From assembly GCF_029392015.1 (NCBI RefSeq), contig NZ_CP113925.1, positions 2,046,001-2,110,000 on the forward strand: a stretch of 64,000 bases of DNA, given 5' to 3'. The notes below the pieces were generated by a model. It was not told the origin of the DNA. It saw only the letters and a list, made by a program, of their open reading frames with translations, and did not search any database. Shown piece after piece: positions 36,755 through 46,900 of this stretch; the first letter of the stretch is position 1, and each line of letters begins with the position of its first letter. The DNA is from Bifidobacterium sp. ESL0728 (lineage in GTDB: Bacteria > Actinomycetota > Actinomycetes > Actinomycetales > Bifidobacteriaceae). A program made the translations under genes and the position numbers.

Positions 36755-36795
36755 AGAAGTGTCCACCACCGAGCACAACAGTGGTGGACACTTCT
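36755..36795 (-). terminator. Terminator of surface protein 2
   Basis: AGAAGTGTCCACCAC (36755-36769) pairs perfectly with GTGGTGGACACTTCT (36781-36795), about 100 bases past the stop. On the minus strand TTCTAACGG follows, a weak U-tract. Confidence 0.8.
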
Positions 36796-36893
36796 TCAGA
36801 GCCTTCAAGCAGTCAGGCATGGGGCCAACAATGCCGCTGCCTGGTCCGCGTCGCCGGACGGCCAATCAGGACCCTTCGGCGACGGGAAACACC

Positions 36894-39800
36894 CTACTTC
36901 GAGATCTCGGCGGAGTCCAAATCACGATGGCGCGCCACGATGTAGCCGCCGTTGCGATAGGCAAGGAACAGCAGGAACAGGGGGATGAGGAAAATCAGCA
37001 ACCAAAGGAAGTTGAAACCGACACGCACACCCGATGCTGGTGCCGTGGCCTCAATCGAACACCTCGGCAGACCGTTGTAGTCCGAAAGGCTCCACGCCTT
37101 CTGGACGTAAGCGGTGCCGTCAGGCTCGATCCAATAGACGGGATGGGTGCCTTTGCCGGACTTCATCCGTCCATAGACGTCCTCGGGAATGCAGGTCGGA
37201 CGCGGCCGCTGCTGCTGCGGTACCGGCGCCACACCGTCGTTGCCGGTGACAGGAGCCGGGGCATTGCCTGCAGCACCAGGCGCAGGCGCGAACGCCGGGG
37301 CAGGCGCAGCCGCCAGGGCAGGAGCCGGGGCAGGCAATGCGGCCACAGGGGTCACCGCCGCCTGCGGCACGACCGCATTACCGGCCTGAGCACGTTGAAT
37401 CACACCAGAAGTCGACGGAGACACCGGAGCCACCGGGCCAGCAGGCTCTGATGGTGCCGTAGATGTAGGAGATGAAGTCGGAGCCGCGGGACTCGCCGGT
37501 GTCGCCGGTGTCGGTTTAGGCTGGTTTGCCGGAGTCGTTGGCGGAGTCGTCGGCTTGGGCCGGTTTGCCGGGGTCGCTGGCTTCGGCTTATTCGGATTTG
37601 CCGGAGTCGTCGGCTTGGGCCGGTTTGCCGGAGTCGCTGGCTTCGGTTTACTCGGATTCACCGGGGTGACCGGCTTGGGCTGGTTTGCCGGGGTCGCTGG
37701 CGGATTCGTCGGCTTGGTCGGAGGAGCCACCGGAGCCGGGGGAGCCGGCAGATGCGGAGTCACCGGAGGAATCGGCGTGACCGATGAGGCCGGGGGCGTA
37801 GCCGGCCCAGCCGGGATCGTGGGCTCCGCCGGCGTAGCGGGGGTCGTCGGTTTGGTAGGCCCGGCAGGCTTAACAGGCCCCAGGGTCGTTCCCGTGTCAA
37901 CAGGAGCCGTCTCCCACACCGCATACAACGTCGTCGTGCCAGGTGCCACTAAGATCTCATGACCCGGAAGGAACCTGCTTCTAGGCTCACCCGACTCGGC
38001 ACTCTCGGTACTCCACCCGACGAACTTATAGCCATCCACGCTAAATCCGTTGGCCGCGACCGTCCTCGGATAACGCATCAGGTCGAGCCCTTCGGCGGGA
38101 ACCACCGTGAACACGTCATCAGGGGTGGCACCGCCGGCCGTCAGACCTTCCGGCGCATCCGCCTCATAATGAACCGTGTACTTCACGGTAACCGGCGTCA
38201 TAGGCACAGACTTGCTCTGCCACTGCGCCCAGAGACGAATCTTCTCCCCACGCTTGAAGTTGGTGATGGTGTCACCCTTCCTATACAGAACCTGACCGCC
38301 ATTCTTGCCGGAATTCCAACCAAAGAACTTGTAGTTCTTGGCATGGAACATCAGACGCGGAACCTTGATTCTAAGATTGCTGGCATCGGCCCCCACCTTG
38401 CGAATCGTCACCGGTTTCCCAGTCACCTTCACACCCTTAGGGGCGTTCTTGCGGAAGCTCACCTCGGCGAACTCCTGCCAGACAAACGTGCCGCCCTTGA
38501 AGTCCGATGTCTGAGTCAGCGCGGAAAGCGACTCATTATCACCTTGCGTGGCATCGCTGGCCCAGTCGCCACCCTCATCGGCTTGCGCCCAACGGCCGGT
38601 ATAGCCGTCGGATTCAACGGCACCAGATCCACTGGGCTCCGAATAAAAGAATGTATCCTTAATTTTGGTCTGCGGACCAAGCTTGAGGGATTTCAGGCCA
38701 TAAGGAAAAGCATCCGGCCCTACAGTCACAGCACCGGTACCCCAACCAGAAAGATCGATTGTCGTGAGGTTGTAATCACCCCAAAACATATCAGACATAT
38801 CGACGAGCTTGGAGACATTCCAATCCTGGAGCCCCTTAATCTCGGTCAGGTTCTGTTGGCTCCTAAACATGTTGCTCATATCGACAACATTCGAAGTGTC
38901 CCATCCGGAAACATCCAAAGTGGTCACGGAACCGACCCGGCTAAAGCCGCCACCGAACATCCCGCTCATATGAGCCACCTTGCCGGTCTTGAAATTCTCA
39001 ATCCCTTTGATCTGCGTCAAAGCAAAAGAGTTATAAAACATGTAGGACATTTCAGTGGCGGAATCGGTGTTCCAATCAGTCAGGTCGAGCTTTGTCAACA
39101 CAGAATCATTCTGGAACATGGAATTGAACCACATATTCTTGCTCACATCCCAGCTCCCGATACCCGGCAAAGCGGAGAGGCTGTGCATATCCATGAACAT
39201 GCCTTGCATATCGGTGACGTTGCCCATTTCCCAGTGGGAGACGTTGCCGAGAGTGCCGATGGACGAGGCGCCGTCGAACATATATTCGGTGCACTCATCC
39301 TTTCCGAGATCCCAACCGGAGAGATCGCCAAGGCCTTCGAGACTGCCATTGCCTTGGAACATGTATTGGGTATCAGTCACGTTGCTCATATCCCAGCGTG
39401 ACAAATCGCCGACGGAACGCAGCTGCGAACGCCCGTCCAAGATTCGGAGCATGAAGCTCATGCTGGTGACAGCGGAGGTATCCCAATCGTCAAGACCGGT
39501 GATTGTGGTCAGGTCAGGATCATAAGCGAACATAGTCCCCATGCTGAGGGTCATTTTCGTCTTCCATTTGCTGGAAGCCTTGCTACCGGGAAGACCAGCA
39601 CCCGCAGCGCTACGGCTTGTGCCCCAACCAGTCAGGTCGAGACTCTTCAACACGGGATTGCTTGCAAAGGAGCCCAAAAAATCGAAATGCTCGTGCCCTT
39701 CTTGAGCCGGCCCTTGCAAACCGCTGAAATCAACATCTCCTACATTATCGATCTGCTCAAGTCTCTGATATCCATTGAAGTAGAAATGGGTCGAAGGTAC

Positions 39801-40403
39801 GACATGCGTATTGGGAGCATCATCAAAGACAATACGCACGATATTTTTCTTCAATGACTCGGCAACCGAATCGTAAGCGAACTTTTCGTTCGGTGAATTA
39901 TGCTCACCGGCAAGCACACCCGGACCAATATGCATTACATATTGATTCGTACCGACTTCCTGTATGTACCAGTGCGCATCTGAACTGTCGCCATCAGGGC
40001 CCCAATCCGCCTGGAACTTGATCGAAGAATCCATGCCGCCTTGCGCTTGTGGCTGCCGCCCAGTTTGCGGGGTCGGGGTAGACGCCGGTTCCTGGGACTG
40101 GGCCGAAGGCTGGCCGGACTTGGCCTCGCTCTGACTTCCAGCAGACGACTCGGCGCTCGAGGATTGCGACTTTCCCGAGGCGCTCCCCTGCGCCGTGCCG
40201 GACGCCGATGCATCCTTTTGTCCATCATCCTTGGCCGTTTCGCCCGCGGCGGACGTAGACTCCTGAACAGAAGTAGTCGCCTCACTGTCTGGCTGGATCT
40301 GAGCCCCTATGATTTCGTTGGCGGAAGCTCCCGTAACGACTGTCCCCGCGAGCATCGCAGTGGCAACAATCAGACCAATGGTTGCTTTGTTGAAAGACCT
40401 CAT
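36894..40403 (-). CDS. BspA-type (DUF285) repeat surface protein 2
   Basis: A 1169-residue secreted and membrane-anchored protein. The signal peptide (M-R-S-F-N-K-A-T-I-G-L-I-V-A, ending near T-G-A-S-A-N) is followed by a Ser/Gln-rich linker. DUF285 repeats (about 255-560) come next, with units like W-D-T-S-x-V-x-x-M-S-x-M-F, then two Flg_new-type beta repeats (about 630-830, ending L-W-A-Q-W and L-Y-A-V-W). A Pro/Thr/Lys wall-spanning repeat follows (about 880-990). A Pro/Ala-rich spacer leads to a segment with two Cys flanking Y-W-I-E-P, then one membrane helix and the tail A-Y-R-N-G-G-Y. No LPXTG. Paralogous to surface protein 1, but the two are too diverged for a recent duplication. Probably an adhesin. 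Confidence 0.86.
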   Translation of the reverse strand: MRSFNKATIGLIVATAMLAGTVVTGASANEIIGAQIQPDSEATTSVQESTSAAGETAKDDGQKDASASGTAQGSASGKSQSSSAESSAGSQSEAKSGQPSAQSQEPASTPTPQTGRQPQAQGGMDSSIKFQADWGPDGDSSDAHWYIQEVGTNQYVMHIGPGVLAGEHNSPNEKFAYDSVAESLKKNIVRIVFDDAPNTHVVPSTHFYFNGYQRLEQIDNVGDVDFSGLQGPAQEGHEHFDFLGSFASNPVLKSLDLTGWGTSRSAAGAGLPGSKASSKWKTKMTLSMGTMFAYDPDLTTITGLDDWDTSAVTSMSFMLRILDGRSQLRSVGDLSRWDMSNVTDTQYMFQGNGSLEGLGDLSGWDLGKDECTEYMFDGASSIGTLGNVSHWEMGNVTDMQGMFMDMHSLSALPGIGSWDVSKNMWFNSMFQNDSVLTKLDLTDWNTDSATEMSYMFYNSFALTQIKGIENFKTGKVAHMSGMFGGGFSRVGSVTTLDVSGWDTSNVVDMSNMFRSQQNLTEIKGLQDWNVSKLVDMSDMFWGDYNLTTIDLSGWGTGAVTVGPDAFPYGLKSLKLGPQTKIKDTFFYSEPSGSGAVESDGYTGRWAQADEGGDWASDATQGDNESLSALTQTSDFKGGTFVWQEFAEVSFRKNAPKGVKVTGKPVTIRKVGADASNLRIKVPRLMFHAKNYKFFGWNSGKNGGQVLYRKGDTITNFKRGEKIRLWAQWQSKSVPMTPVTVKYTVHYEADAPEGLTAGGATPDDVFTVVPAEGLDLMRYPRTVAANGFSVDGYKFVGWSTESAESGEPRSRFLPGHEILVAPGTTTLYAVWETAPVDTGTTLGPVKPAGPTKPTTPATPAEPTIPAGPATPPASSVTPIPPVTPHLPAPPAPVAPPTKPTNPPATPANQPKPVTPVNPSKPKPATPANRPKPTTPANPNKPKPATPANRPKPTTPPTTPANQPKPTPATPASPAAPTSSPTSTAPSEPAGPVAPVSPSTSGVIQRAQAGNAVVPQAAVTPVAALPAPAPALAAAPAPAFAPAPGAAGNAPAPVTGNDGVAPVPQQQRPRPTCIPEDVYGRMKSGKGTHPVYWIEPDGTAYVQKAWSLSDYNGLPRCSIEATAPASGVRVGFNFLWLLIFLIPLFLLFLAYRNGGYIVARHRDLDSAEISK
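37541..37710 (-). repeat. 60-bp tandem repeat encoding the Pro/Thr/Lys stretch
   Basis: The blocks at 37561-37620 and 37621-37680 align with an exact 60-bp period (about 85% identity), with partial copies on both sides. Each unit encodes about 20 residues of the pattern K-P-x-T-P-A-N-x-P-K-P. Such repeats vary in number between strains. Confidence 0.85.
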
Positions 40404-40925
40404 CGCTTCTCATCCTCTCTGCGGTTGATACCACTCGTCGTGCCATCAACCGCCGGAACCTAGCACCGCTGCCCACAATGCAGCTTCTAAATCCCCAATT
40501 AGCTCACTATTAGTATAACAATGCATTACGACAAATATTTACGAGATGACTATTTATTAGAATATAAAAGTTGTCTGCACAAATGAAAAAATCATATTGA
40601 CCGCTGAAAATATGCTGTTCCGACACTGCCGCACTGCAAAAGCCTTGAAAGCGCGAAGGCGCGATGCCATCCATCATCTTCGGCAAATTCATCGAAAACA
40701 TAAAGCCGGTATGACAAAGCGAAGCACTTGACGAGAAACGCCATTCGATAACGTTTATTGTATTAAAATAATGCGAAAATCTCGAACTCCTGCAACTACA
40801 ACGACAACAGGCAACAACAAAGTCCGCCGTTGGAGAACATGCCAGCGGCGGACTATTGCAGTATCAAACGTTCAAAGGCCTCAAACGTTCAACAGCGATG
40901 AAGGAATCTCCTTACCTGTTATCGA
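40404..40925. other. Gap between surface protein 2 and fas
   Basis: A 522-bp, largely A/T-rich stretch. It contains the fas terminator (40821-40854) and must contain the promoter of surface protein 2. I see no credible gene; a minus-strand frame at 40510-40701 has no Shine-Dalgarno or family features. Confidence 0.6.
40821..40854 (-). terminator. Terminator of fas
   Basis: AGTCCGCCG-T-TGG (40821-40833) pairs with CCA-G-CGGCGGACT (40842-40854) with one mismatch around an 8-base loop, followed on the minus strand by TTGTTG. It lies 71 bases past the fas stop. Confidence 0.8.
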
Positions 40926-43900
40926 CTATGCGAAGTAGCCATCGGCGCCGAGACGTGCATCCGGGTTCAAGAGCATCGCCTTTTCGGCCTCGTGGGAATC
41001 GTAGGTCTTCGTGTCTTCGTGGAAGCGACGGTTGTCGATCTCCTCGTAGAGCGGGGCCTCGCCCATCATGCCCATCAGACGGCGGCGTTCGCCGCGGGCC
41101 AGACGTTCGTTGGCACGCTTGCGCCATTCGTCGAGCGCATCCTGACCATACTCGTTGGCCACGGCCGCCTCAAAAGCGCCGGGGTGCACGAGGGCGACGA
41201 AGCCGGAGACGTGGCCGAAGCCGAGCGAGGTGACCAGGCCGGCCTTGATGGAACCGATGTTAAGCGGCTTGCGCAGCCAGACCATGTGGTCATCCTTGCG
41301 CATCTTCGGGTCAACGCAGTCGAGAGCCGCGTTGGCCGGAATGACACCGGACTTGAAGAGCTGTGTCAGCCCATCGATCTGGAAGATCGCGGCACCGCCC
41401 ATCGCATGACCGGTAAGCGACTTCTGAGAGATGACGAACAGCGGGTTGCCGTCGTTGCGGCCGATGGCGTGCTGGATGGAGTTGTGCAGCTCGGATTCGT
41501 TGGAATCGTTGGCGTTGGTGGACGTATCGTGCTTGGATACCACGGCGATGTCGTCGGGGGTGACGCCGAGAGGTGCCAATTGGCGGACCAGCTGGGAGTC
41601 CTTGCCACCTTGAGCTGCGGCCAAGGCACCGAGGCCCGGAGCCGGAATCGAGGTGTGCGCGCCGTCGGCGAAGCTGTGGACGTAACCGACCACGGCCGCG
41701 ACCGGCAGACCCATCTTCAAAGCGATGTCGCCACGGGTGACGAGCATCGTGCCGCCGCCCTCGCTCTCCACGAAGCCGTCACGGCGACGGTCGTTGGAGC
41801 GGGAGAAGAAGCGGTCGGAGATGCCCTTGCCGTACATCACGTTGGCGTCGGCGGTGGCACCCATGTTGCCGAAGCCAATCACCGAATCCACACCGATGTC
41901 ATCGATCGCGCCGGTGACCACGAAGTCAGCCTTCCCGAGGGCGATCTTGTCAACACCCTCCTCCAGCGAGACCGCGGCAGTGGCGCAGGCCGAAACCGGC
42001 TGAACCATGTTGCCATAGCCGCCGATATAGGACTGCATGACGTGCGCGGCGACGACGTTCGGCAGGGCTTCCTGCAGGATGTCGGTCGGAATCTCGTGGC
42101 CGAGGAACCGGTCGAGATAGAGCTTGCGCATACTGGCCATGCCTCCGAAACCGGTGCCCTGCGTGGAAGCGACCATCGACGGATGAATCGTCTGCAGCAC
42201 CTCGGCGGGCGTGAAACCGGCAGAGAGGTAAGCGTCGACCGTGGTGACGATGTTCCAGAGCGCGATCTCGTCGACTTCGCCGACCATGGAAGCCGGAATG
42301 CCCCACTTGACCGGGTCGAAGCCCTTCGGGAACTGGCCACCGACGGTGCGGGTCATCGCGAAGCGCTTGGGCACGCGAATCATCGAACCGGGCTCGCGGG
42401 TGACGCTCCACTCGCCGGATTCCTCATCTTGGGCAATCGAGGTGTGCTCGGCGTCCATGATGACATATTGCTGGGCGATTTCCTCGTTCGGAACGCTGAA
42501 GGTGACCTCGTGGTCGAGGTAGATCTCAACCTCGCCGCTGGCGGTGCCTTCCTGATAGTCGCCGCTGCCCATGCCGTTGTCGAAGGGGCGTAGGCCGGAA
42601 CGTGCCACGACTTCGTCGTGATAGCGCTCGGCGATGTCCGCTTCGGGCACGAGGTTGCCGTCGGTGTCGTACCAGCCGGCGTTCGGACTGTCCTGCCAGG
42701 TGACCAGACCCATATTCCAAGCCAACTCAAGCACCGCTCCTGCGGACAGATCGACGCTGCCGTCGGGGTGGATTCCGAGTTCGGCCTCGGCACGGGTGCG
42801 GCCGGAACCCCACGGACCCAGCTCGCCGATGGAGACGATGACGATCTGGTCTTCGGGTTTGACGGTGACATTGCGCCAATCGGCGAGGTTGACCTCGGCC
42901 TGACGCGGAGAGTTCGGGGTGGGCAGCGCCTTGATGAGCGTCGCCTTCCCGTCCTTGTTCTTGGCGGTGTCGGCTTGCGTATTCTCGTCCGCATTTGCCG
43001 CGGCGGAATTGGCCTTGTCAGCCTCGGCTTCGGCGCGCAGGGCGGTGATGTCGATGGGCTCGTTGCCCAAACCGCCGGTCAGATCGGCGCGAAGCGGTGC
43101 TTTTTCGGCCTGCTTGCGGGCGTCGGCGTCGGCCAAGTCAAGCAGTTGCTGCGCGATCTCAACGGTCGAATAGGTACGGATGCCATGGCGTTCGACCACA
43201 TCGACCAGCGGATCGTTGCCGCCCATCAGGCCGGTGCCACGCACCCAACCGATCAGCGGGTGGGCGAAGGTGACCCTGCCGGACCAGTCCTTTTCGGAGC
43301 GGGCGCGGTTGACGATGGCATCGAACGAGGCCTTGACCTCGCCGTAGGCGCCGTCGCCGCCGAAGACGCCGCGGTTCGGGGAACCGGGCAGAATGACGTG
43401 GAGCTTGTGCTGCACGTCGGTGTCGCCACCGATGGCCGCAAAGCCGGTGATCGCGCGTTCGACGCCCCAGAGCATCAGACGTGCCTGCGACTCGAAAAGC
43501 TGACCGGAATCGGCCATCGTGCCGTGCACCGGAGGCGCCGCGAACGGGAAGAAGAGACTCGGCTCGTAGGCCGGCTTCAGGATCGTGGTGGTGGCGCCGG
43601 TGGTCTTCTTGCTCACGCCGCCGACCCACTTGACTAGTGCGTCAACATCGCGGTAGCTGGAAAGATTGGCTGGAACCAGCCAGAGCCTGGCATCGCCGAC
43701 CGCATGCTCGCGGTAGACCTGCTCAGCCCAAGCCTTCACCGACTGCTTGAAGCTATGGGAGGTGGCGATAACCGTCGCGCCGCCAGCCAAAAGCCCTTCG
43801 ACGACCTGGCCTGCGATGGAGTTCGGAGCCACACCGGTGACCACGGCGACGTCGCCGGCAAAACGGGACGCCTTCGGGTCGGTCTTGGCGTTGCTGCGAG

Positions 43901-46900
43901 CCTCAACGGCGATGCGGTTGAAGGTGGAAGCCAGAATGCTATCACCATCGGTTGCTGCCTTGGAGGCGAACCAGGTGGCCTGATCGGCGACCTCGTGGCC
44001 TGCACCGATGAAGCTCAGCGAAGAAACCTTCTGGTCGTGATTGTAATACAGACGGGCGAGATCCTCACGAGCGGTGGCCCAACGGTCATCGAGCAGGAGG
44101 GCCTTGCGCTCGTCGAAGCGCGGGGCGACCTGATCGACCCAGTCGCTGCCAAGTTCGGCTTCGACGGTCTCGACCACGACTGCATCCTCGTCCTCGGCTT
44201 CGGCGACGACAGGAGCCTTGATGTCAAGCTCGTCGAGCACGAAACGCGCGGTTTTGGCGAGCACACCGTCGGCACCGGTGACCTTCTCGGCGAAGGCGTC
44301 GAGCGCTGCGGAATCGACTACCGAACCGCCGGCACCGCCAGCGCTCGGTAGGGCCACGGTTATGCCATGATCGGCGGCGACCTTCTGCACGGCCGCGTCG
44401 ATCAGCGCGTTGGCATCGTTGGCGTTGGAGACCTGGGCAGTGTTGAGGCTGGCGAGGTCGTCACCGCGCGAGGACGTGCCTTCGCGGGTTTCAAGCACCA
44501 ACGTGCCGAGCACATAGTCGGCCCAGCCAAGGCCCAGCTGCCAGGTGTCGGTGACACGCTTGACAATTTGGGGCTGCTTGACGCCGGAAGCGCCGAAGAG
44601 ACCACGGATACGGTCGCGCACGATGTCGGAAAGCACCGGACCGAACGGCTTGTAGTTCGGGGCCACCTTGTTGACCAGCGCGTAAAGGTCGGTGATCGAC
44701 GCCTCGGCGGCGCCGTCGACCGATGCCACACCGAGTTCGGAGCTGATGTCCATCAAGAGCTGGTTACGACGTGAAGAGACGCCGTTGGTCAAGGTGTCGG
44801 TGGTGTCGCTTTCGCCGATCTGGTCGGGACGCACCTTGGCCGCATAAGCCAGGAGCATCGCGATGCCATCGGAGGCCTTGAACGGCAAGTCCGCAGGACG
44901 TTCGCCGGAAGCAGGAGCAGATGCGACAGGAGTCATAATCGCAGAATTTTGAGTGGCTGACGCCGCCGTTTTTTGCTGCTTCGCGCTCGATGAATCGCGC
45001 TCAGCGTCGGGGGCGGAAACCCCACCGGGCTTTCCGCTATTCCCCTCCGCGGGCTGAGCCGATGCAGAAACTTCTTCTGCGTCATCGTCCGCTTCGGGGA
45101 CGAGGCTGTCGGAATCGCTCATATACACGCGCTGCTCGTCGCGGCCGAGGTTGTAGACCGCAACCTCGCTGCCGGAGAAATCAGGCAGACGCAAGGTCTT
45201 GGTGGCCAGGTTCGCAAGCGTCGGCTGGTTGCCGAGGCCGACTTCGACGTAGTTCTCCACGCCCAAGCCACCCTGAGCCGGATCACCGAACATGATGGCC
45301 TGCGTCTCGATCCAGCGCACCGGGGAGGCGAACTGCCAGGCCAGAAGCTCGGTGAAGAGCAAACGGCCGAGCTTCTGCTCGTCGGCGGCATAGGAATCCC
45401 AGACCTCCGGGTTGTCGAGCGCTTCCTGGATGCGGGTGGACGGCACGACGTCGACAATCTTCTGGGCGAATTCCTTCGTCATCTCAAACGGCGTCGCCAC
45501 GAGGTTCGGAATGTAACGGCCGACCAGACGCTGGTAATCGATATGCGCCGGAAGCAGGGTGTCGAGCTTGTTGCGGAAGTCGGGCACGCCCTTGCGCAGG
45601 AGCATGGAGTGGAACGGCACATCGATGCCGGGCACGTACATAAGCGCCGGCTTGCCGCCGTATTCCTTGACGCGGCGGGCGGAATCCTCCTTCAAGGCTT
45701 CCAGACCCTTAAGTGTTCCGGCGATGACATACTGCTGGCCGGAGAGGTTGTAGTTGACGATCTGCAGGAATTCGCCACTCGCCTCGCTCACCGACTTGAC
45801 GTAATCGTCCACACCGTCGTCGCCCACGCCGAACTGATTCGGACGCAAAGCGGCCATGCGGTAGTTGGAACGTCCCTGCTCATCGCGGTCGATCAAGCTG
45901 TTCATCGCGGAACCGCGCTGGAAGACCAGCTCAAGCACCGTCTCGAAGGGGATGATGCCGGCGAAGGAGCTCAGCGCATTGTATTCGCCCAGCGAATGGC
46001 CGGCGAAGTAGGCGGGCCAGATGTCGCTGCCGGCCTCGCGCAGACGTGAGGTCTGGGCGTAGGCGACGGTGGCGAGCGCCACCTGGGTGAACTGCGTCAG
46101 GTTCAGCAGGCCGTCGGGGTGATGATAGGTCACGCCGTTGGCCGTGAGCGTCTTCGGGTTGTCACGCACGATGGCGAGGATCGAGAAGCCGAGCTTTTCG
46201 CGGGTGAGTTTGTCGGCCCGCTCCCAGGTCTCGCGAGCGGCGGCCGACTTGGCACGTTCGTCCAAAACCATGCCCTGCTGCTGGATACCCTGGCCAGGAT
46301 AGACGTAGGCGGAACGCGGGGCGCGGACCGCGGCGGTGCCACGGGAGACGATGTTGCCGTCGATGCGGCAGGTGACCTCGAGGGTCATGCCGCCGTGACG
46401 CAGCTTGCCGATGCGCTCGACCGAAATCTCGACCTTGTCGCCCAGCTGCACCATGCCGTACATGTTGTAGGTCCAGCCGACGATCTCGTAGTGGGCGCCC
46501 TTGTCGTCGCGCGCCTGTACGACGTGTTGGGCGGCGGCGGAAAGCCACATGCCATGCACCAGCGGGGCCTTGAGGCCGGAGACCGCAGCGCCACGATGCG
46601 AGGTGTGGATCGGGTTGAAATCGCCGGAGGTGCGGGCGAACGCGGTCATCTCGCTGGGGGCGGTCAGGGTGACGCGACGGAGCATACGACGCGGGGTGGC
46701 CACCACCGGGTCAAGTCCCTTGTCCTCATCCTCTTCGAACGGCGTACCAGCGCCGGTGCGGGCTTCACGATAGGAAAGATAGTCGCCGTAATCGGGCACG
46801 TCGGCCGGCAGTTCGTCGGAATAGGAACGGCCGCGCACGGCGAAACGCTCGACCTCGTGGGCCAGAACGGTGCCGTCGATGGCGGTGTGGGTGACATGGA

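Larger units (their letters stand above)
36225..36893. other. A/T-rich region between the two surface-protein genes
   Basis: A 669-bp gap, much more A/T-rich than its surroundings at 36300-36680. It contains a plus-strand promoter-like sequence (36391-36419), a 22-bp perfect palindrome (36715-36736) and a strong hairpin (36755-36795). No protein-coding frame is credible. It should hold the promoter of surface protein 1. Confidence 0.6.

Noticed and set aside
36225..36893. Insertion sequence remnant
   Set aside because: A/T-rich and containing a palindrome, but no transposase fragment, terminal inverted repeats or target duplication could be found.
37541..37710. CRISPR-like regular repeats
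   Set aside because: The repeats are contiguous, in frame and without unique spacers; no cas gene is present.
37959..39401. 480-codon open frame on the plus strand
   Set aside because: Antisense to the DUF285 repeats of surface protein 2; its periodicity is that of the coding repeats.
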